From Galbula dea (taxonomy: Eukaryota > Chordata > Aves > Piciformes > Galbulidae), in assembly GCA_013399015.1 (NCBI GenBank), contig VWZX01009004.1:62001-126000 (forward strand): 64,000 nt of DNA. Reading direction: 5' to 3'. Both the position numbers and the translations under genes were made by a program. This document shows positions 1 through 15,200 of this stretch, in pieces; position 1 is the stretch's first letter, and each line of letters starts with the position of its first letter. The notes beneath the pieces were generated by a model. That model ran no database searches, was not told the DNA's origin, and was given only the letters and a program-made list of their open reading frames with translations.

Positions 1-150
1 AATAATTAGAAATAAGCTAAATACGAAAAATTATAAAACACAATAGAAGCCAAATCCTGGTGTGATTCATGAGGTTGCTTCATTAACACTGGAATTTAAG
101 TCTAAATGAATAGCACTCACTAACAGATTGAGTTATTGCAAAATTACTGT
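1..150 (-). other. Start of the CFAP54 3' UTR (partial)
   Basis: Sequence just downstream of the stop codon on the minus strand. No AATAAA or ATTAAA is present in these 150 bases, so the polyadenylation site should lie outside the window. Confidence 0.6.
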
Positions 151-270
151 TTAGTGAAACAGGGAAACAATCCAATTGAAAAGACTTTCTTCACTTATTG
201 TACATCCACTGGCAGGATCAAACATATCTTCCAAACTTGCTATTGATTGAAAAGTAACATCAAATGGGAT
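151..270 (-). CDS. CFAP54: CFAP54 terminal coding exon w44 with stop
   Basis: Thirty-nine codons then TAA at 151-153. Acceptor TTTTTCAG. The peptide has FDVTFQSIASLEDMFDP and ends SEESLFNWIVSLFH. Starting in phase 0 it directly continues w43. A further small exon inside the 3.9-kb intron cannot be excluded, but none is needed for the frame. Confidence 0.88.
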   Translation of the reverse strand: MPFDVTFQSIASLEDMFDPASGCTISEESLFNWIVSLFH

Positions 271-3200
271 CTGAAAAAGAACAGGAATTAAAAAACAAAG
301 AGATAACTTTATCAAGTTTATAGGTACCAAAAAGTACATATATACAAATAACTCCACATTAAAGCCAGATTTCTGACATACGACCAATGAGTAAGTTAGA
401 CCTACTAGTTGCCTCAATATAAATTTGTGGTTAATGACATCTCTTGCAGGACAGTAGTAAAATAGGAATAAGGGAAGGAAATTTACATGAACAGTCTGGC
501 TCATGAGGTTTATCCTGATAATCTGTTGGTAAAATTAAGATATCATACAAGAGTAGCAAGAAAAATTAGCAATTTGGTTAAGGCTTTTCCTAAGATAAGA
601 ACTTGAAATAATTGAGGTAACCAATGTAGGGCAATGATAAACTGGTTTGTATCTCCAATGGGCATGGAGAATAACTATTTAGCTGATTTAGATATTAAGA
701 AAAAAATAACTAAAGGAAGCAAAGCTTGGAAGAGGCTATCTAGGGATATCTAGGGTTAATTTTTAATCAATTACTCTATTAATAAATTTACTTTTACCAT
801 TTAAGATTGGAACTCCCAAACCCTATGCTTTATTATGTCCCTCAAGAACATAGCAAATCATTAAATAACTTTAAAAACAAGACAGCTGATCAATTTTTAT
901 TCTTAAAACATGAACAGCCAAATGATTTTGAATGAATAATTTAATAAAAATGCACTTTTTCCATTTACAAACAGAATTCAGTGCTGAATAAAAAGCACCA
1001 TAAGACACATGAACAGAACAAAGAGAATCAAAGAAGAGTAGCTGGAAACATGACAAGAGTTCAAGTGTGACAGCTTGGAGAATGAGAAAACAAATACCAC
1101 AAATTACAACTGACTTTTTCCAATTAATTCACAAGAAGACAAGCAACAAAAATGTGTGTGGTGGAGAAAAATGATGTAAACCCACATATAAATAATATAA
1201 CCTGCTGGATGCTTGAAAACAACCGTACTGTATACATAGTCCCAACCTGAGCTTTCCACCTCTAGCCAAGAAGACTGACTGGATAATGCACACAAACAAC
1301 TTACTTGAAAGTTTGGAAATACTACTTAGAATTAGGCTATGCATAATGAAGTGCTGAACACTACAAGTTCCACTGGCTTCAAAGAAGAAAGAAAATAGTA
1401 CTTGCTCAACTTAATCTGCCACATCTAATAGGATCTTAATATGAAGTCTCTATCTGAAACTTTGTGATAAAAAGCCCACTGTCCCACCTGTTGAAACATT
1501 TTAGTTTGTGGCATCTATCCAGAATAAAACAGACCAGTTAGCATCATATTTGTACTGGAAGGACACCATAAAATCTGCTCCCTCACTTTTACCCTAGACT
1601 CGAAGCAGTCAAAGTGAAGAGGGATTCACAAGAATTTAAAATGAGTTCAGGAGGTCCACATGATTCTCTGAAAGCTCAGCTGTACCTTTCCTGAGGTATC
1701 TGTCAAATCTCTTTACCATGGAAGGTATTTCAGGGAGGCGGCAAAAAGTATACTTTTGCAGAATGAGTATGTATGTATTCTGATGCCTTGATAAAGCCAG
1801 ATTCAGTGATATGAAGGTCTGGGAGTCATTTGAGTGAAAGTTTCAGGATGGATAAGAAGGAGTGGTAAGAACGGTATAATATGTATGAAAAGGAAGCATG
1901 TACTCCTATGTACCAGACTGCAGGATGCACAGGACAGCATTACAGATCCTCTCTTCTGTAACAGGTCACTAGCCAAATTGTTCTCAGATAAAGCTCGTGA
2001 TTCTTTTCTTGTAGGAAGGGCTACCTGACTGGAAGAGTACATTGTCATTCCATTGTGAACAATTACAGGCAAGACATTTGAGGATTAGTGGTGGGGTGAT
2101 AAGGTATGGTGGATTCCAAAATCTTCCTTAGGGTTCCTTGAGCCCTGGTAGCTGTGGTGTTTTCCTGATCCTCCTAGGGTGCCCAAGAACACTGAACACT
2201 ACTTCTGCCTTTTATGCGCCAATTTCTATTATCTCCTCTGGGATACTGACTACAACTGGGTAACAAGGTGAATGCAACAGCATGGGCAAAAAAATGGCAC
2301 GCTATTTCTCAGGATGTGTCATGGCCAAGGTGGAGAAAAGCTAAAGAAAACAGAAGGAAAGTGTGAATAACTGTAAAGACACAGAAATATAAGGAAATTG
2401 GTGATTGTTATCATGGAAATTCACTGTAGTCTGTGTAAAAAATGACCAGAGAAAAGTGGATAACCTAGATGAACCCACTGTGAATGAGATTCATGTTTAA
2501 TACATTTTTGTAAAAAGTTGATTCTAGCGAACTGTGAAGATATTCATGGTTTATAAACATGCATATTTGTATTTTGTTAGTAAAGGTGAAAAAATAAATC
2601 CAAACAGAAATCCCAACAATGTCTGAAGAAAAAAATGGGAGGATATTTAGTGATATAACCCATGTTTCGGTTTAACTGAACAATTGTTTTATTTCAGAAA
2701 ACCAATTTCTGCTATTAATAAGAATAGCATACCTCAGTTAATGGCAATGACAGGGCTGGAACAACAGACAGCAGTGCTTTGACTTCAGATAAACACCTCT
2801 TAGCCATTTCCTAATGGTACAAAACAAGAAAAAACTGATGCTGTACTAGCAGTCTCCTCTAATCAGCTAACAGATGGCTTAGCTTTACAAAATTTTTCAA
2901 AACAATCAAGTTTTAGGTTATTCAAATTGAATTCACAGCAAAATAAACCTTAGCTGACGAATATAAATTTTCTGCCACAAAAATAGTTGTGTTTGCTGTA
3001 CAAACACAGGTGCCCAAACCTCACAGTTTCTACTAAGACAGAATTGTCCCTCCCTCTGGTATTAAATCCAGTGAGTGAGCATCCTTTTGCTATATGTTTC
3101 TTGAAGACATTATAAACTAACACTCTGACAAGATGATATTTATGTATGTATAATGCATGGCATGTTAATCTTATTAGTATTCTCAACACTGGTTTTCCAA

Positions 3201-6200
3201 TTACTGACATATATTAATGAAAGTTTGAGCAAAACCCTTCAGGTAATCAGAAACACCTACTGAAGGACAGCTCTGTCTACTCTCCTGAAAAGTGTGATTG
3301 GCCAAAAAATCATTTGTTCTCCAAGCTGGTCAAAATACAGCCTTGTAATAATGGCACAGTGCAGAATTGTCACTGTTTCACAGCATCCATCAGACAAAAT
3401 GACAGCCTCTACATCATTAATCATTTCATATAATAGATATAAAGAGAATCCTGTCACATGATAAATGTCTCCCACTTGGAAAATAAACGTCTATTTTGCC
3501 TTGGCATTTATCAAGCAGCAGTTATGCTGTGCCAACATTCTATTCCAATGACATTATCTCAAACAGACCACATGGAAAATTCTGAAATTACCTCTTTTGT
3601 GCATGCATGTGGGGGGAGTTATTCGCTTATGGATCATATTCAGCCTTGCTAATAAAAAGAAAAGAGGAAGGTGGCATAGAGAAAATGAAAATCATTTCAC
3701 TGCCAGTTTTAGTACTATCTCAATAACGTTATGAGAAGTTCCTTATTTCAGAAACCATCACTGCCCATTTTGCATTGAAGATGTATAACTGGTTTTTAAA
3801 AAGCAATTTTGGATTGGTCACTGTGCTAGTTTAACACTCTGACAGGTATCTTCAAATGTAGATTACCATAAATTAGGCATCGATTTTCAAATCTTTGTAC
3901 CTGAAGGTGTAGCTTTTATTTTCAAGTAGAAAGCTGTAGATGCCTGATATTTTTCTAAAGTGAGAAGCATTACATTAGGAAAATAAAAAGTCGATTATTG
4001 AATAAAAGATAAAAATATTTCAACATTCCCTGAAATGAGGAAGGGATTTTAATCTCTTATGTCTGCCTTCCAAGTTTCCTGTCATTTATTTCCCCAAAAC
4101 AGACACCTTAAATAAATTCAAACATATTTAAGAGCAAAATTGTTCTCACTTACTTCTGTTTTTTCATCAAGATGCACTTTTCCAACATTAATTTTGGAGT
4201 TTTTTGAAGGAATTGGCTTCAAAGATTCACTTTGTTCAAGAAAACTTGTAGGTTCTAAAGCTGAAGACAAGGTTTTAGAACTTTGCATCAACATTTCAAC
4301 CTGCTTCTTCAGGTTGGATAAATTCTCCCGTAAAGAAATAATTCTGAAAGAAGACAAGATTTTTCATTATTGCTGTTACAAAACAACATTTGTTGTTTCC
4401 AAGTTATAATTAAACTGACCTAGCTTTTATTACATATTAAATCCTACATTTTTTTTCATTTCAAGACTGATCTCATAATTTTACAAAAGTAAGTTTTCCA
4501 TTAAAGAAAGTGGAAATACAGAATGCATTAGCTTTTTGCATTAAGAACTCTAAGAAGTATTTTAAGTATTCCTCTCTAAGAAAAGATTTTCTCATCCAAC
4601 CAGGACAAGGGTGGCTGGGGCTGCAACTCCTCCTCACCCATTATTCCTTCCCCTACTTCTGCTCAACAGTTCCAAAAATTCTAAGGCTAGATGAATGACA
4701 AGGAAGAATGAAAAACGCCACAGGATGTAAAACGAAGGGCTGAGTCTGGGACTACAAATGAGAAAAATTCTTGCATGTTCAGAGTTGTAATATGGGATGG
4801 AGAAAATAGCTGATCCAGTGAGAAAATGGGAATAATCACTGGTATTACTTCCTAGATTTGCTAGTTTTTTTCTTGTGTTGCTACACCAGCATCATATAAT
4901 TACCATGTGTTACTCAGTCCTTTAAGAATCAAAACTAAAATGTTAATGTAGTGAAATGTTTGGATGGGTTTAATGCTGTATACAACATCTTACAGTTTTG
5001 ATAGTGAAAAAATCTCTGAAAAGCAAAAACTAATGCTTTTAAAGACTTACAGCACTTTGAAATTTTGTACTTTATTTTCTCTTATCCTAAATGGTTGACT
5101 GATCTTTAATGTAGCATGAAATAACCGGATAAAGTTAGTGATTATTTACCTAGCCAACGGAATCCACAAGTGGCCTGAAAACACAGACATTGAACTGAAA
5201 ATCTTGACATTGCTAATCTTAACAGGCTTTGTATTATAAGCATAAAGCAGCAAAACCTGTAAAAGAGATGGAATATGTAAATTATATTGCAGCATGGTAC
5301 AGTAGACCTGACCTATTTCAGTGATACAAGATTAGAAAAACTATCAAATACAGTGTACTGATGAAGACTTAAATAACTGACTTTCAAAAAGCAGGGAGTA
5401 GGGCCTCATCTGAATTTGTACTATACTGAGTTCTTATAGGTTTTAAAGCAATTTAATTATGGATATAAATCATATGAGCTTGAACTTATACTCTATACTC
5501 TACAAGAGTCACCATCAAAATCCCAGTGTTGTCCTGATCCTGGTCAATCAATCCCACTTATGCTCATATCCAAAGTTCAAATTTCAGATATGCTGAACAG
5601 AGAGGAATTACAGAATTTCTAAAGGCCCTATGTAATTAATTAAATTTTCTATATGGTCTTTTGTATGGCTGTCATCATACTAAGTTTAAGTCCTCATGGA
5701 TAAGGACATAAATCACCAATCTAATAAAGTTGTATAAATATAAAAGCACAAGAAAATGAAATAGAACATTCTCATCTTTCACTGAAATAATTTGCTGTTA
5801 TGATTGAAAATATGCTTCCTAGTGGTAGCTGAATATTTTGACTATATGGAGAATGTCAAGAATATAGGATTCATATACTAGTCGTTTTCAAGAGTTGTCT
5901 CTGGGTTTCTTAATGATCTGTAAGGTCATGCTAAGTAGCCCACAAAACAATATTGAAAAGTACATTATTTGCACCAACTTCACAGGGCTTCTGTCAGCTT
6001 ACTAGCAGAGATGAAAAGGGTCTAGTATAAATGTTGGCACATCTGCTATGCCAAAAAGTTTAGAGATCATGAATTTCTATTGCAGTAGCAGAAATTTTAC
6101 CTACATGCTGTTCCCTTGTTTAAAAATGCAACAAATTCTGTGTCCTAGTCTATTGCTTTCCTGCAGCCCTTCAGTCTCTGTCATGTTTAGTCTGATTTCT

Positions 6201-9200
6201 TAGGGAATTGAGGTTTACAAAATCCCATCTTCCCTGTAGAATGTATCTTTGCTTTTCCAACAGCCAATTGTTTCCACCAAACAGTATTGTTTGAATGTAT
6301 CGGTCAGCTCTACCTTAATAGAGTGGAGGTCTTAAAGACATCAAGGACCTGCAACAGGCATAAATACAACATGGCCTGGAAGCTCTACATCATCAACAAA
6401 GTATTTCTTTGGCCTGCTACCAAAAAACCTGCCATGGCATTCTGTTTGTCCTGCATAGCATGTTTGCAGCACATACTTTCCTGCTTTCCATCTTGGTAAT
6501 CAGCATAATTCAATTAAAAAGCACATTAGTCATAACACAAATATTCATAGGAAATGAGAATTAATTTGTTCCAATACCTAAGGAACTGCTTTGGTGTAGT
6601 TTTACCTTAGTCTCTGTTTCGTTTGATGGCTTTCCAAGAGAAGGAATGTACCACTGAATGTTAATTTCCTTATTTGAAGCATTTGCAGTCCTACTCTCTG
6701 TCTGACTGTCTGCTTCTATGATGACAGAATCTGGAGAAGCTATTTTCACATGTGACATCTTTGATGTAATTCCAGTAATTTCAAGAGACATCTGAAACAC
6801 AGAAGAAATTTTTAAACTTTATTTTTTCTTGCGTTGCATGCAAAATCTGTCATAATCAAGTGTCTACTAGAATCAGTATGACTTTCACTCCTGCACAAGT
6901 ATATGCTTATTTAGATAAATGGCTTATTTTAAAGGGTGTCTATTTTACCAAGTTAAGGCTTTTCAAAGTTCACATGATGAGAGATTTCTAAAGGTAACGC
7001 AAAGGGCCTCTGGGCTGACTTAGAGAGTCCTACAGTAACAATGATTGTCACCTTTGTCTTATCCTCCTTATGGCATTACGTTTTTTACTAAAAGATCTTT
7101 TTTGAGTTGATGACTGTACAAAATTTAGTGCTGAAAAAGTAATTTGTTGGCTATACATATTGATAATGAAAATAGTAATCTGAATGTTAGAGTAATGCTT
7201 TATTTATGATTACCTATTTGTTTTCTCATTAGCTGTGTGCCTAACAAAGAGTGATACCTACTGAAAATTCAGTCAATTTTTGAGGATTTGTCATAGGTCA
7301 TATTTACTAATATATATGTGGAACATTAGCAGGCTATTCACCAATTCTTTGGCTGCAATTTACCAAGGAAGTAATGAAGGAATACAGTCAACCAGCATTC
7401 ATTCATGAATAAAAGCTTTTTTTAAATTATAAAATATTTGATTTAACCTGCTAGCATTGACTGTGGACAAAATTCGGAGATAACACATATATGGAGATGG
7501 GAGCAGCCTAATTTATGCAGTGCTCCTAAACTAGAGCTCTTAAAAATCCATTTTACAATACATATTTCTTCCAAAAATGTGTGGTATATTTTATTTTTCA
7601 CTTAACTGCATCTTTTGTTATATATGTCATATTGAATCTTTTTAAGAAAGGATATTACAAGTGCCTTTGTCAAGCTGCAGGACTGCTGAATTACATAGCT
7701 AAATATTTATCTATTGAAGTTTCTCAAAAGCCTGGAAACAACAACCCGGCTTAGCAAAGCGTTTCCAGTCCTACGTGCTATCATGTAGGGAATGAAACAG
7801 AAGCATGCAAAATGTAACACGGCACACAGCTTTAATTATAGCTTCCTTAATGTAATTTGTCTTCTTTGTACAGCAGAGCTTAAAAAAGCTTTAAGAGTCA
7901 ACATCAGCACTACAAAGACACAACCTGGAACATAAAAAGGTGAAACAACCTGGTACATAAAAATAATTCTTTCAAAAATTATACCTCTTTGTACTGTTAA
8001 AAATCCCTGCATCAAATTACAGTAGCATTTTTAAAATAACTTCAACAGCCTTCTGAATAGTTAAAGCTTCTAAAAATGTTGTGATAAAAATCAATGGATC
8101 TTAGAATTAAAAAAAGTAAGAGCTTTATGCTTGTTAGCTGTCTACAACAGTGAAGCTAACACATGATTATGCAGCTTGCACCTGTCACGAACATGACAGG
8201 AAGCTCTGAAGCTTATTATTCTAGGACAGTGTAATACTAATTATGTCAAAAAAAGAGCAGACAGAGTAAAATATTTTTTGATATACGATGGCTGTTATAA
8301 ATGTCACATACCATATATTTACAATTTATTCAGTGGCAGAGTTAGTTCTGTGTTGGGAAATGAGTAATGATACGCTGTCCAACGCTGCTGAAAGTTACCA
8401 ACTCTAGAAGTGCTACTTTCACAGAAGTATTTTAATTCATTTTTATAAGATAAGAAGTTCTCACTCCTTCAGGCTCCTCTGTCTCCATCTCATACTGAAC
8501 ATAATAGGTAAAAAATAAACCAGAGAGACTAACCTGTCATTTTAATTTTTTAGTATTAGAATAATTATTAATGTGAGAAGAGGGATGGAAAAACATTGAA
8601 GACAATTATTTTTACATTGAATCTTCAAAGACTTTTACCATTCAATATTCAATACATATGCCGTGGTCAGAATAGACTCCAGAATTCCAATTCAGAATTC
8701 CTCTGAGTAATATAGTCTTAGCTGCCCACATCTGAAAGCTCAAACAGGCTGTTCACAAGCCAGAGATTTGAAAAGACTGATTTTCTATCCCATTGATAAT
8801 TAGCAAAAAAAATTGGCACACAAGGCCTTCATCAAATTTTGAGAAAATATAAATTATACATTTCTTGAAAATCATGGTTTTATTATAGATCAAATTAACA
8901 ATATAGAGGCTAGTACATACAAATTATAAAGCAATCATCAAGACATTTTTGGTATGAAAGATGGAGATCTCCAAGATTAAAAGCCTCCTACCAAATAACA
9001 CGGCCAACTTAATTAGCTAACAATAAAATCTTCTTAAGCACCATTCTGCTTAACCTTCTAGGGTCTAAATACACTGGGCATGGGAGAGAGAACATTTTTG
9101 TAGGAATGAATAACACAAGGATATTTGCATTTCTTAACTGTGTCCTTCACTGCTCGTACAGGATTTTGCATTTGCACTGATCCTCTATATTATAAATTTC

Positions 9201-12200
9201 ATTTTTCTGTAGTGCTCTTAAAAATAACACCATTGGAACCAGTAAGAATCTGAGCAAAATGCAATTATAATACCTATTTTTGTAACATCAGAAAGAAAAG
9301 TACCTCTGAAGAATCAGCTGGCCTACCAAGTGGCAATTCTATGTGTAGCTCTTCTGGGAAATTCTCCAGACAACACATTGAATATTCAAACAGATGTTTT
9401 TTAAGAAATGAATGCATTTCTGCTATGCGTAGAGCAATGCCCGTGTCGAAAACAGAACTAAGGTGTCCATCTCTTGTAGAAAATGTTCCAGGTCCTGAGT
9501 TAGGGGAATCTTTAAAAATACATTTTTATTATATTGTTATTTTCAAATCAAAAATAAAGTTTCTACAGCTACTCAGTATTCATAAATTTTGAATAGATAG
9601 TAAAGTATGTAAATCAATTCCACATCAAATATGCATTTCCAACAACTACACTGACTGTCAAATATGATTAGGTTATGCTATTTGTGTTGTGATTTTACAA
9701 TGGAGAGCTGATAACAAAACACTCTTTATCTAAACATTATAAACTAGCATTAAATGGGAGGTGCAGTTTTAAGGTTAAGATTTCAATAAATACTTCAGTG
9801 AAGATTTTTTTGCATTTATAAACTTAAAAATGAGACTATTTCAGATTATGGCCTTTGAATCTGACACTCTTGGCCCCCAAGACAATATCTCACCTATGGC
9901 AGTTGACTAGAAAGAAGAAAAAATACATACCAAATAGGAAGTTTGTGTTATAAAGTCTTTTTAAATAACTCTGGTAGTGAAGTAAGTGAACCCATGTTAT
10001 TGTCTCTTTCTTTTGGCTGGACTTGGTGGCAAGACTTTCTGTTTCTTCACTTTGGCTCTGCTTGTCTTGTATGATTTGCCTGTTTTCAGTAGAAGATGCT
10101 TTGGTACTTTTAGAGGCAACATTGTATCCATCTGCAAATTCAATAACAGTTCAAAAACACACATTTAGTGAAAGGTTGCAGTTGAAAAGTGTAGTGGTTT
10201 TGCCCAGGCCACTTCCCTGGTAGCCAGATTGTAACCAGCTTGTAACCAGGGAAGTGGTCAGAAGGTCCCAGTATTCCATGCAATTCCACGTGACCAACAG
10301 TATAAATAAGGAGAGCAGAAGCCTGCTCGCTCTCTTCCCTCCGGTGGATTCAGAGACGCAGCTTCTCTGCTGTCGGTCCTGCCCGTGTGGGGGAGTGAGG
10401 CCTGGTAGGCCTTGGGAGCAGCGGTTCCTGTACTTCAACAATAGTAGTAGTGAGATTTATTTTCTTTAACTCGCATATCTGTTTCGGTCTCTCTTCTCTG
10501 CTTTCTTTTTCCCTTGTCCCTTTTTCCCTTCCCTTCTCCCTTACCCTTTCCCTTCCCCTCCCAGGGGGGCTATTTGGGGGCTCTCTTCACTTTGTATATG
10601 GTGTTGTTTAGATATATGTATTAATCTCTAATATACTTTAATTATTTTGGACTCTCTAATTGTTCTATAGCGTTTTTCATTACTCTGAGAAGGAAGGGTG
10701 GGGGGGAAGAAAGCTTACACTGTGAGTTTGGGTATTTGGCAGAAAGCCACGTCCAAACCATCACAAAAAGCTATTTCTGCATAGTGTTGGAATTGACTAA
10801 TGTGTAACTAAAAAAGAAACTTGTGAACCTGGTTATGTTTTCCAGAAGAGGAAAATTATTTCTATTCTGCTTTAATATTGGTTGAACTAGTAGAGAAAAT
10901 ATTATTCAGATAGCCAGGAATCTGACTGGTCCTATAAGAACCTACAATAGGTAGAAAGCAAGGTGCTCTCTCTCTTTCTCTCTCTAAATTTAAATATAAA
11001 CCCATTACTTCTGTACATTGTTCAATAGCAGATATTTAGTAAATGGAAACAATACTAGTAGCTATCAGTTTTAACTACAGCAGTTAAACTTCCCTGAACT
11101 CACAAGAGTTAGGTACTCTGAAATGTTTTTTGTTAGCTTCAGTCCAGTCTCTTTTAGATATTAAGCACATTATCAATGAAATATATTCTTGACTATGGAC
11201 TAAAAAATTCTTTTTATTGTGCTGCCTAAAAGTTATATGGAAAGAGGGGGGAAAATATAAGTAATCACTGTATCAGTACTTATATTCAACATTTTTTCCA
11301 CTGTATTAGTCCATGGCACTCTCAAAAGCCTACACAATTCTGGTCTGTTTCTCATTCCAAACTGAATAAACATTATGTTACAGTAATTCCTAATAGTAAA
11401 CTTCCAGAAAGTAATTGGGTGTGCTTCTACAAAATCTGAATGTCTCCATTATTCCTGGTATTTCACTGTCAATTGTAAAAACAGAATTTAGCTTAAAAGC
11501 CCATATTGTTTATAGATTAAACTTAAACAGTGTGTTTCACAAACGGTTTTACACAAAACATTTAGCATGTTGTTTACCATTTCAGTTTATCTTTATATAT
11601 TTTGTCCTACTATTGCTTTTCTACATTTTCTATTCTCCTTTGTATGGTCTAATGGAACTATCAGGAGAAACACCTGATGCATTTGCTAAAAGAAAAAATG
11701 GTCTGTAATTATAAGCCAATGGAGCTAGTACAAAACTATCAGACTGATGGAAAGTCTTAGCATATAACACTTGTTTTCCTAAACCAATCAAAACACATAT
11801 GTTTAAACACTGTACAGTAAGCAGACCTTGCTTAGCTTTGCCAGCAGCTATCAGGCAGAGCAATTTAATCTTTGTCAGTCACTTGGGATGACTGAAATTA
11901 AGGCACTGAACCAAAATGTGATCAGGAGAGCACACTGATGGTTCCAGTATTTATATATTAGATATTTTGCCTTGGTGTTTATATAATGTCTGGCAAACAT
12001 TATCCCAGAATTCCTAGTTTCACTGATCTTTTTTTTAAAATCAAAAACTTCCATTTCATCAGCTCCATTGCCTGTAAAATAAATGCAGAAGCTGGAAATA
12101 AACTAGGCAAAAGCAAAGTTATACCAAGCTAAAGGAAGCATCTCTAAATGATAATCCATTGGACTGGAAAAACAATGAAATTTTTTTATTATTCTGACTT

Positions 12201-15200
12201 TGACTTTTAGAGTATAGTACTCAAGCAGACAACTTTGCAAGAGTTTGGGTTTGTTGGTTTGGTGTTTGTTTGTTTGGGGTGTTTTGTTAGTTTGGTAGGG
12301 GTTTTCGGTGGGGAGGAGGGCAGGGCAAGCAGGGAGAGACAAGCTATTGAACACCAACATGTCTCCACAAAATCAAAAGAAAAACTGGAAATCTCCAGGG
12401 GAAAGCTAATATACACATGGAAAAAAAATCTGTTCTAAATCACTGTTTAAAAAAAAACCCAAAACCAAAACAGTGATGACTGATTGACTGATAGGAGGGC
12501 CAAGACAAAGTCTGGGGAAGCTCTGTGATATAGGTCCATCTGTTTTCTAAACATACGGCAGTATATGCACCCTGCCTTTCCCAGCCATGCTATGCAAACA
12601 ATGCAGTTTTTCTTAACCTATAGAACACATGCACAAGCTACTCAGTATTTTGTACTGCTAAATTTGAGGTTTGCTTTCCAAATATGACTTAAAACTTTTC
12701 ATAAATGAAAATTAGGTATGAAAGGTATTACTAGATTACATGGCATGTATACTTCATTAGTTACTTAATGTTCTAATATTACTAGGTATGAAGGAATACC
12801 CAATAAGAAATCTCTGTATGAAGCCAGAAGATCCATGAAAGCAAATTCTGGGATTTTCTGTTGCACTGCATCCTTCATGCTGTGATCTTTAACACTCTTC
12901 ATTCCAATTAATAGCAGAGAAGCAAGTGCAGCTTGACTGACCTAAAAATAATATTTATTTTATTCAGAACCATGTCACTACAATATTTATAGAGATTTTA
13001 AAATGTGAGAGTAATAAGATGATAACAAAAAATTATTACTCAAGGTACTATATTTTTAAAGTCAGGAAAATATTCTATTTCTCTCTGACATGCAGTACAT
13101 ATTATACCAAAATAAATCATTGCTGTTGACAGCTTAATTACAACGTAAGTGATTTCAAATCAGATATCCTCACCTGGATGCCACTGATGTCTACCCACAT
13201 GTCAAATACATGTGCACACATATCAGGCAGTGTGCCATTTTATTTGCACTGAATCAAAGTTGAGGTAAACAAAGTCAGATCCACCCAAGTGAGATTAAAT
13301 ACACTACTCAGACAGTGTCTATTTTAATTTCCTCAAATAAGACTCATACCAGAAATTTTCAGGAAGCCTTAATTCATGTCTTGTTTGCTTGTGCAACTAA
13401 CATAAGATGAAATTTAAAAAACTAAATATAATTTTTAAAAAATTACATCTTCAGAATATTGCACCAACCTGTGTAGCTGCTCTTACTGCAATCCAGGCTT
13501 GTACTTTGTAGCCTTCTGATTTCAGAGCCTCCTCAGGAAAAGACAGGTCTCCAGAAGAGATCTAAAATAATACAGCAGTTCATAATTGGGATTCTAAACC
13601 TATTATGTTAAAACATATTTTAAATACAGAAAAAAGTCCTTCTACTTACAGAATTATTGTTTTATTTTCAAGTTGTAAAAATCAGCATTTTTTGTAAATC
13701 CACGGACTAGTTGCTAAAATTGAAAAAAATTACCAGAGCATACTAATTGGCTGCTCCTGTAAAAATTTTCTTGGAGCAGCTCATACTATGGTCATTACTA
13801 TATACAGTTTTCCTATAACTTTCCATTTTATGGAATATTAATTACCTTTTCTCCTATGTTACATATTACACTTTGAATCTATGTCTTGCAGCCATTTTAA
13901 TGTGGTTAAAGCCTTTTGTATTTTTGCACGCTGTCACTCATATTTCCACTGTAAAATTGAAATCTGGTAAATTGTAAATATTAATACTTAAAAAACAAGT
14001 TTGAATGTTGTGTTTTCTTTGCAAGGTACAAATTAATTGGTACATAATCAGAAATGAAAACACTGTTGCTTCTATTTCTTCCTATTTTGTACAGAAAAAT
14101 CTCTTAGATGTTATTCAGTGCAATAAATATGAGGAACAACATCAAACGATCAAATTCTACTGCTGTATTTTACGATTGTTTTGTGTGATTTTTCTGGTAG
14201 GATTTTCAGTATTAGCATGATTTATAAGTTACTGTAAGTGATAGTTTGGCAAGGTGCACAATGTTCTAACAGAAATATGTTTCCTGCTTTGAAGAGGCCA
14301 CTACCCAAAAGATAGAAAACATACGTTTGATTTGGAAGGCACCATCTTATCTGCCTGTGACATATCCTCATTATTTGTGGCAAAATGCAAATATAACAGT
14401 GCTATTTCAAGGTATGATCTTCTTATTAACCTGTAAGAAACAACAAACAGATCAAACAATGTTACCTTCAAAGTAAGCATTTCAATGACACAATGTGACT
14501 CCAGCATAAAACTAGCCAGACAGCCTCACCAAATAAATCATTCATTCAGCCCTCATCATCTCTTTAAAGAGTATCTTCTTTCAGAAAGCCACATGATCCT
14601 TTTTAAAGTCTTAGTGAGTCTAAAACATCCCTATGGTATGCTTAACAATTAACAGATTGATTTAAGAGTATGTCAAATACAATGGGCGTTATGTACAATA
14701 AATAATCCATAAATAAATTGCAAATGTTAAGGAAGAAAACTGTAATTCTGCAAGGGAAGTGATCTTTCTGTAGAGAATCTGTATGAGTTCCTCTTCCTTC
14801 AGCAAGCTAAAGAGTATATACATTGTACTAGTTTCCCTGAAACATGGGTGGCTGAATTTGGATACGGGTCTTCAAGCTCTTCCAAGAATCAACAGAAATA
14901 CCCACAATGACCAAAACAGTCGTTCATTTCTTCACTGGGCTCAGCTGAGGAACCTTCTCATTTCTAAGTTCTGTACCAGAGTACTCTGCATCTTCAGACA
15001 GACTGTGCTTACCAATTCCTGTTCTCCTATACTTTGTTCTCTTTTCCGTTATTTTTAAAGTAGTATTATAAACCAGAACCATAAAAACACAGACTCGTAG
15101 AGTAGTTTGGGTCGGAAAGGACCTTTAAATGTCAGCAAGTCCAAAGCCCCTGCAATGAGCAGGGACATCTTCAAACAGACCAGGTTGCTCAGAGCCCATC

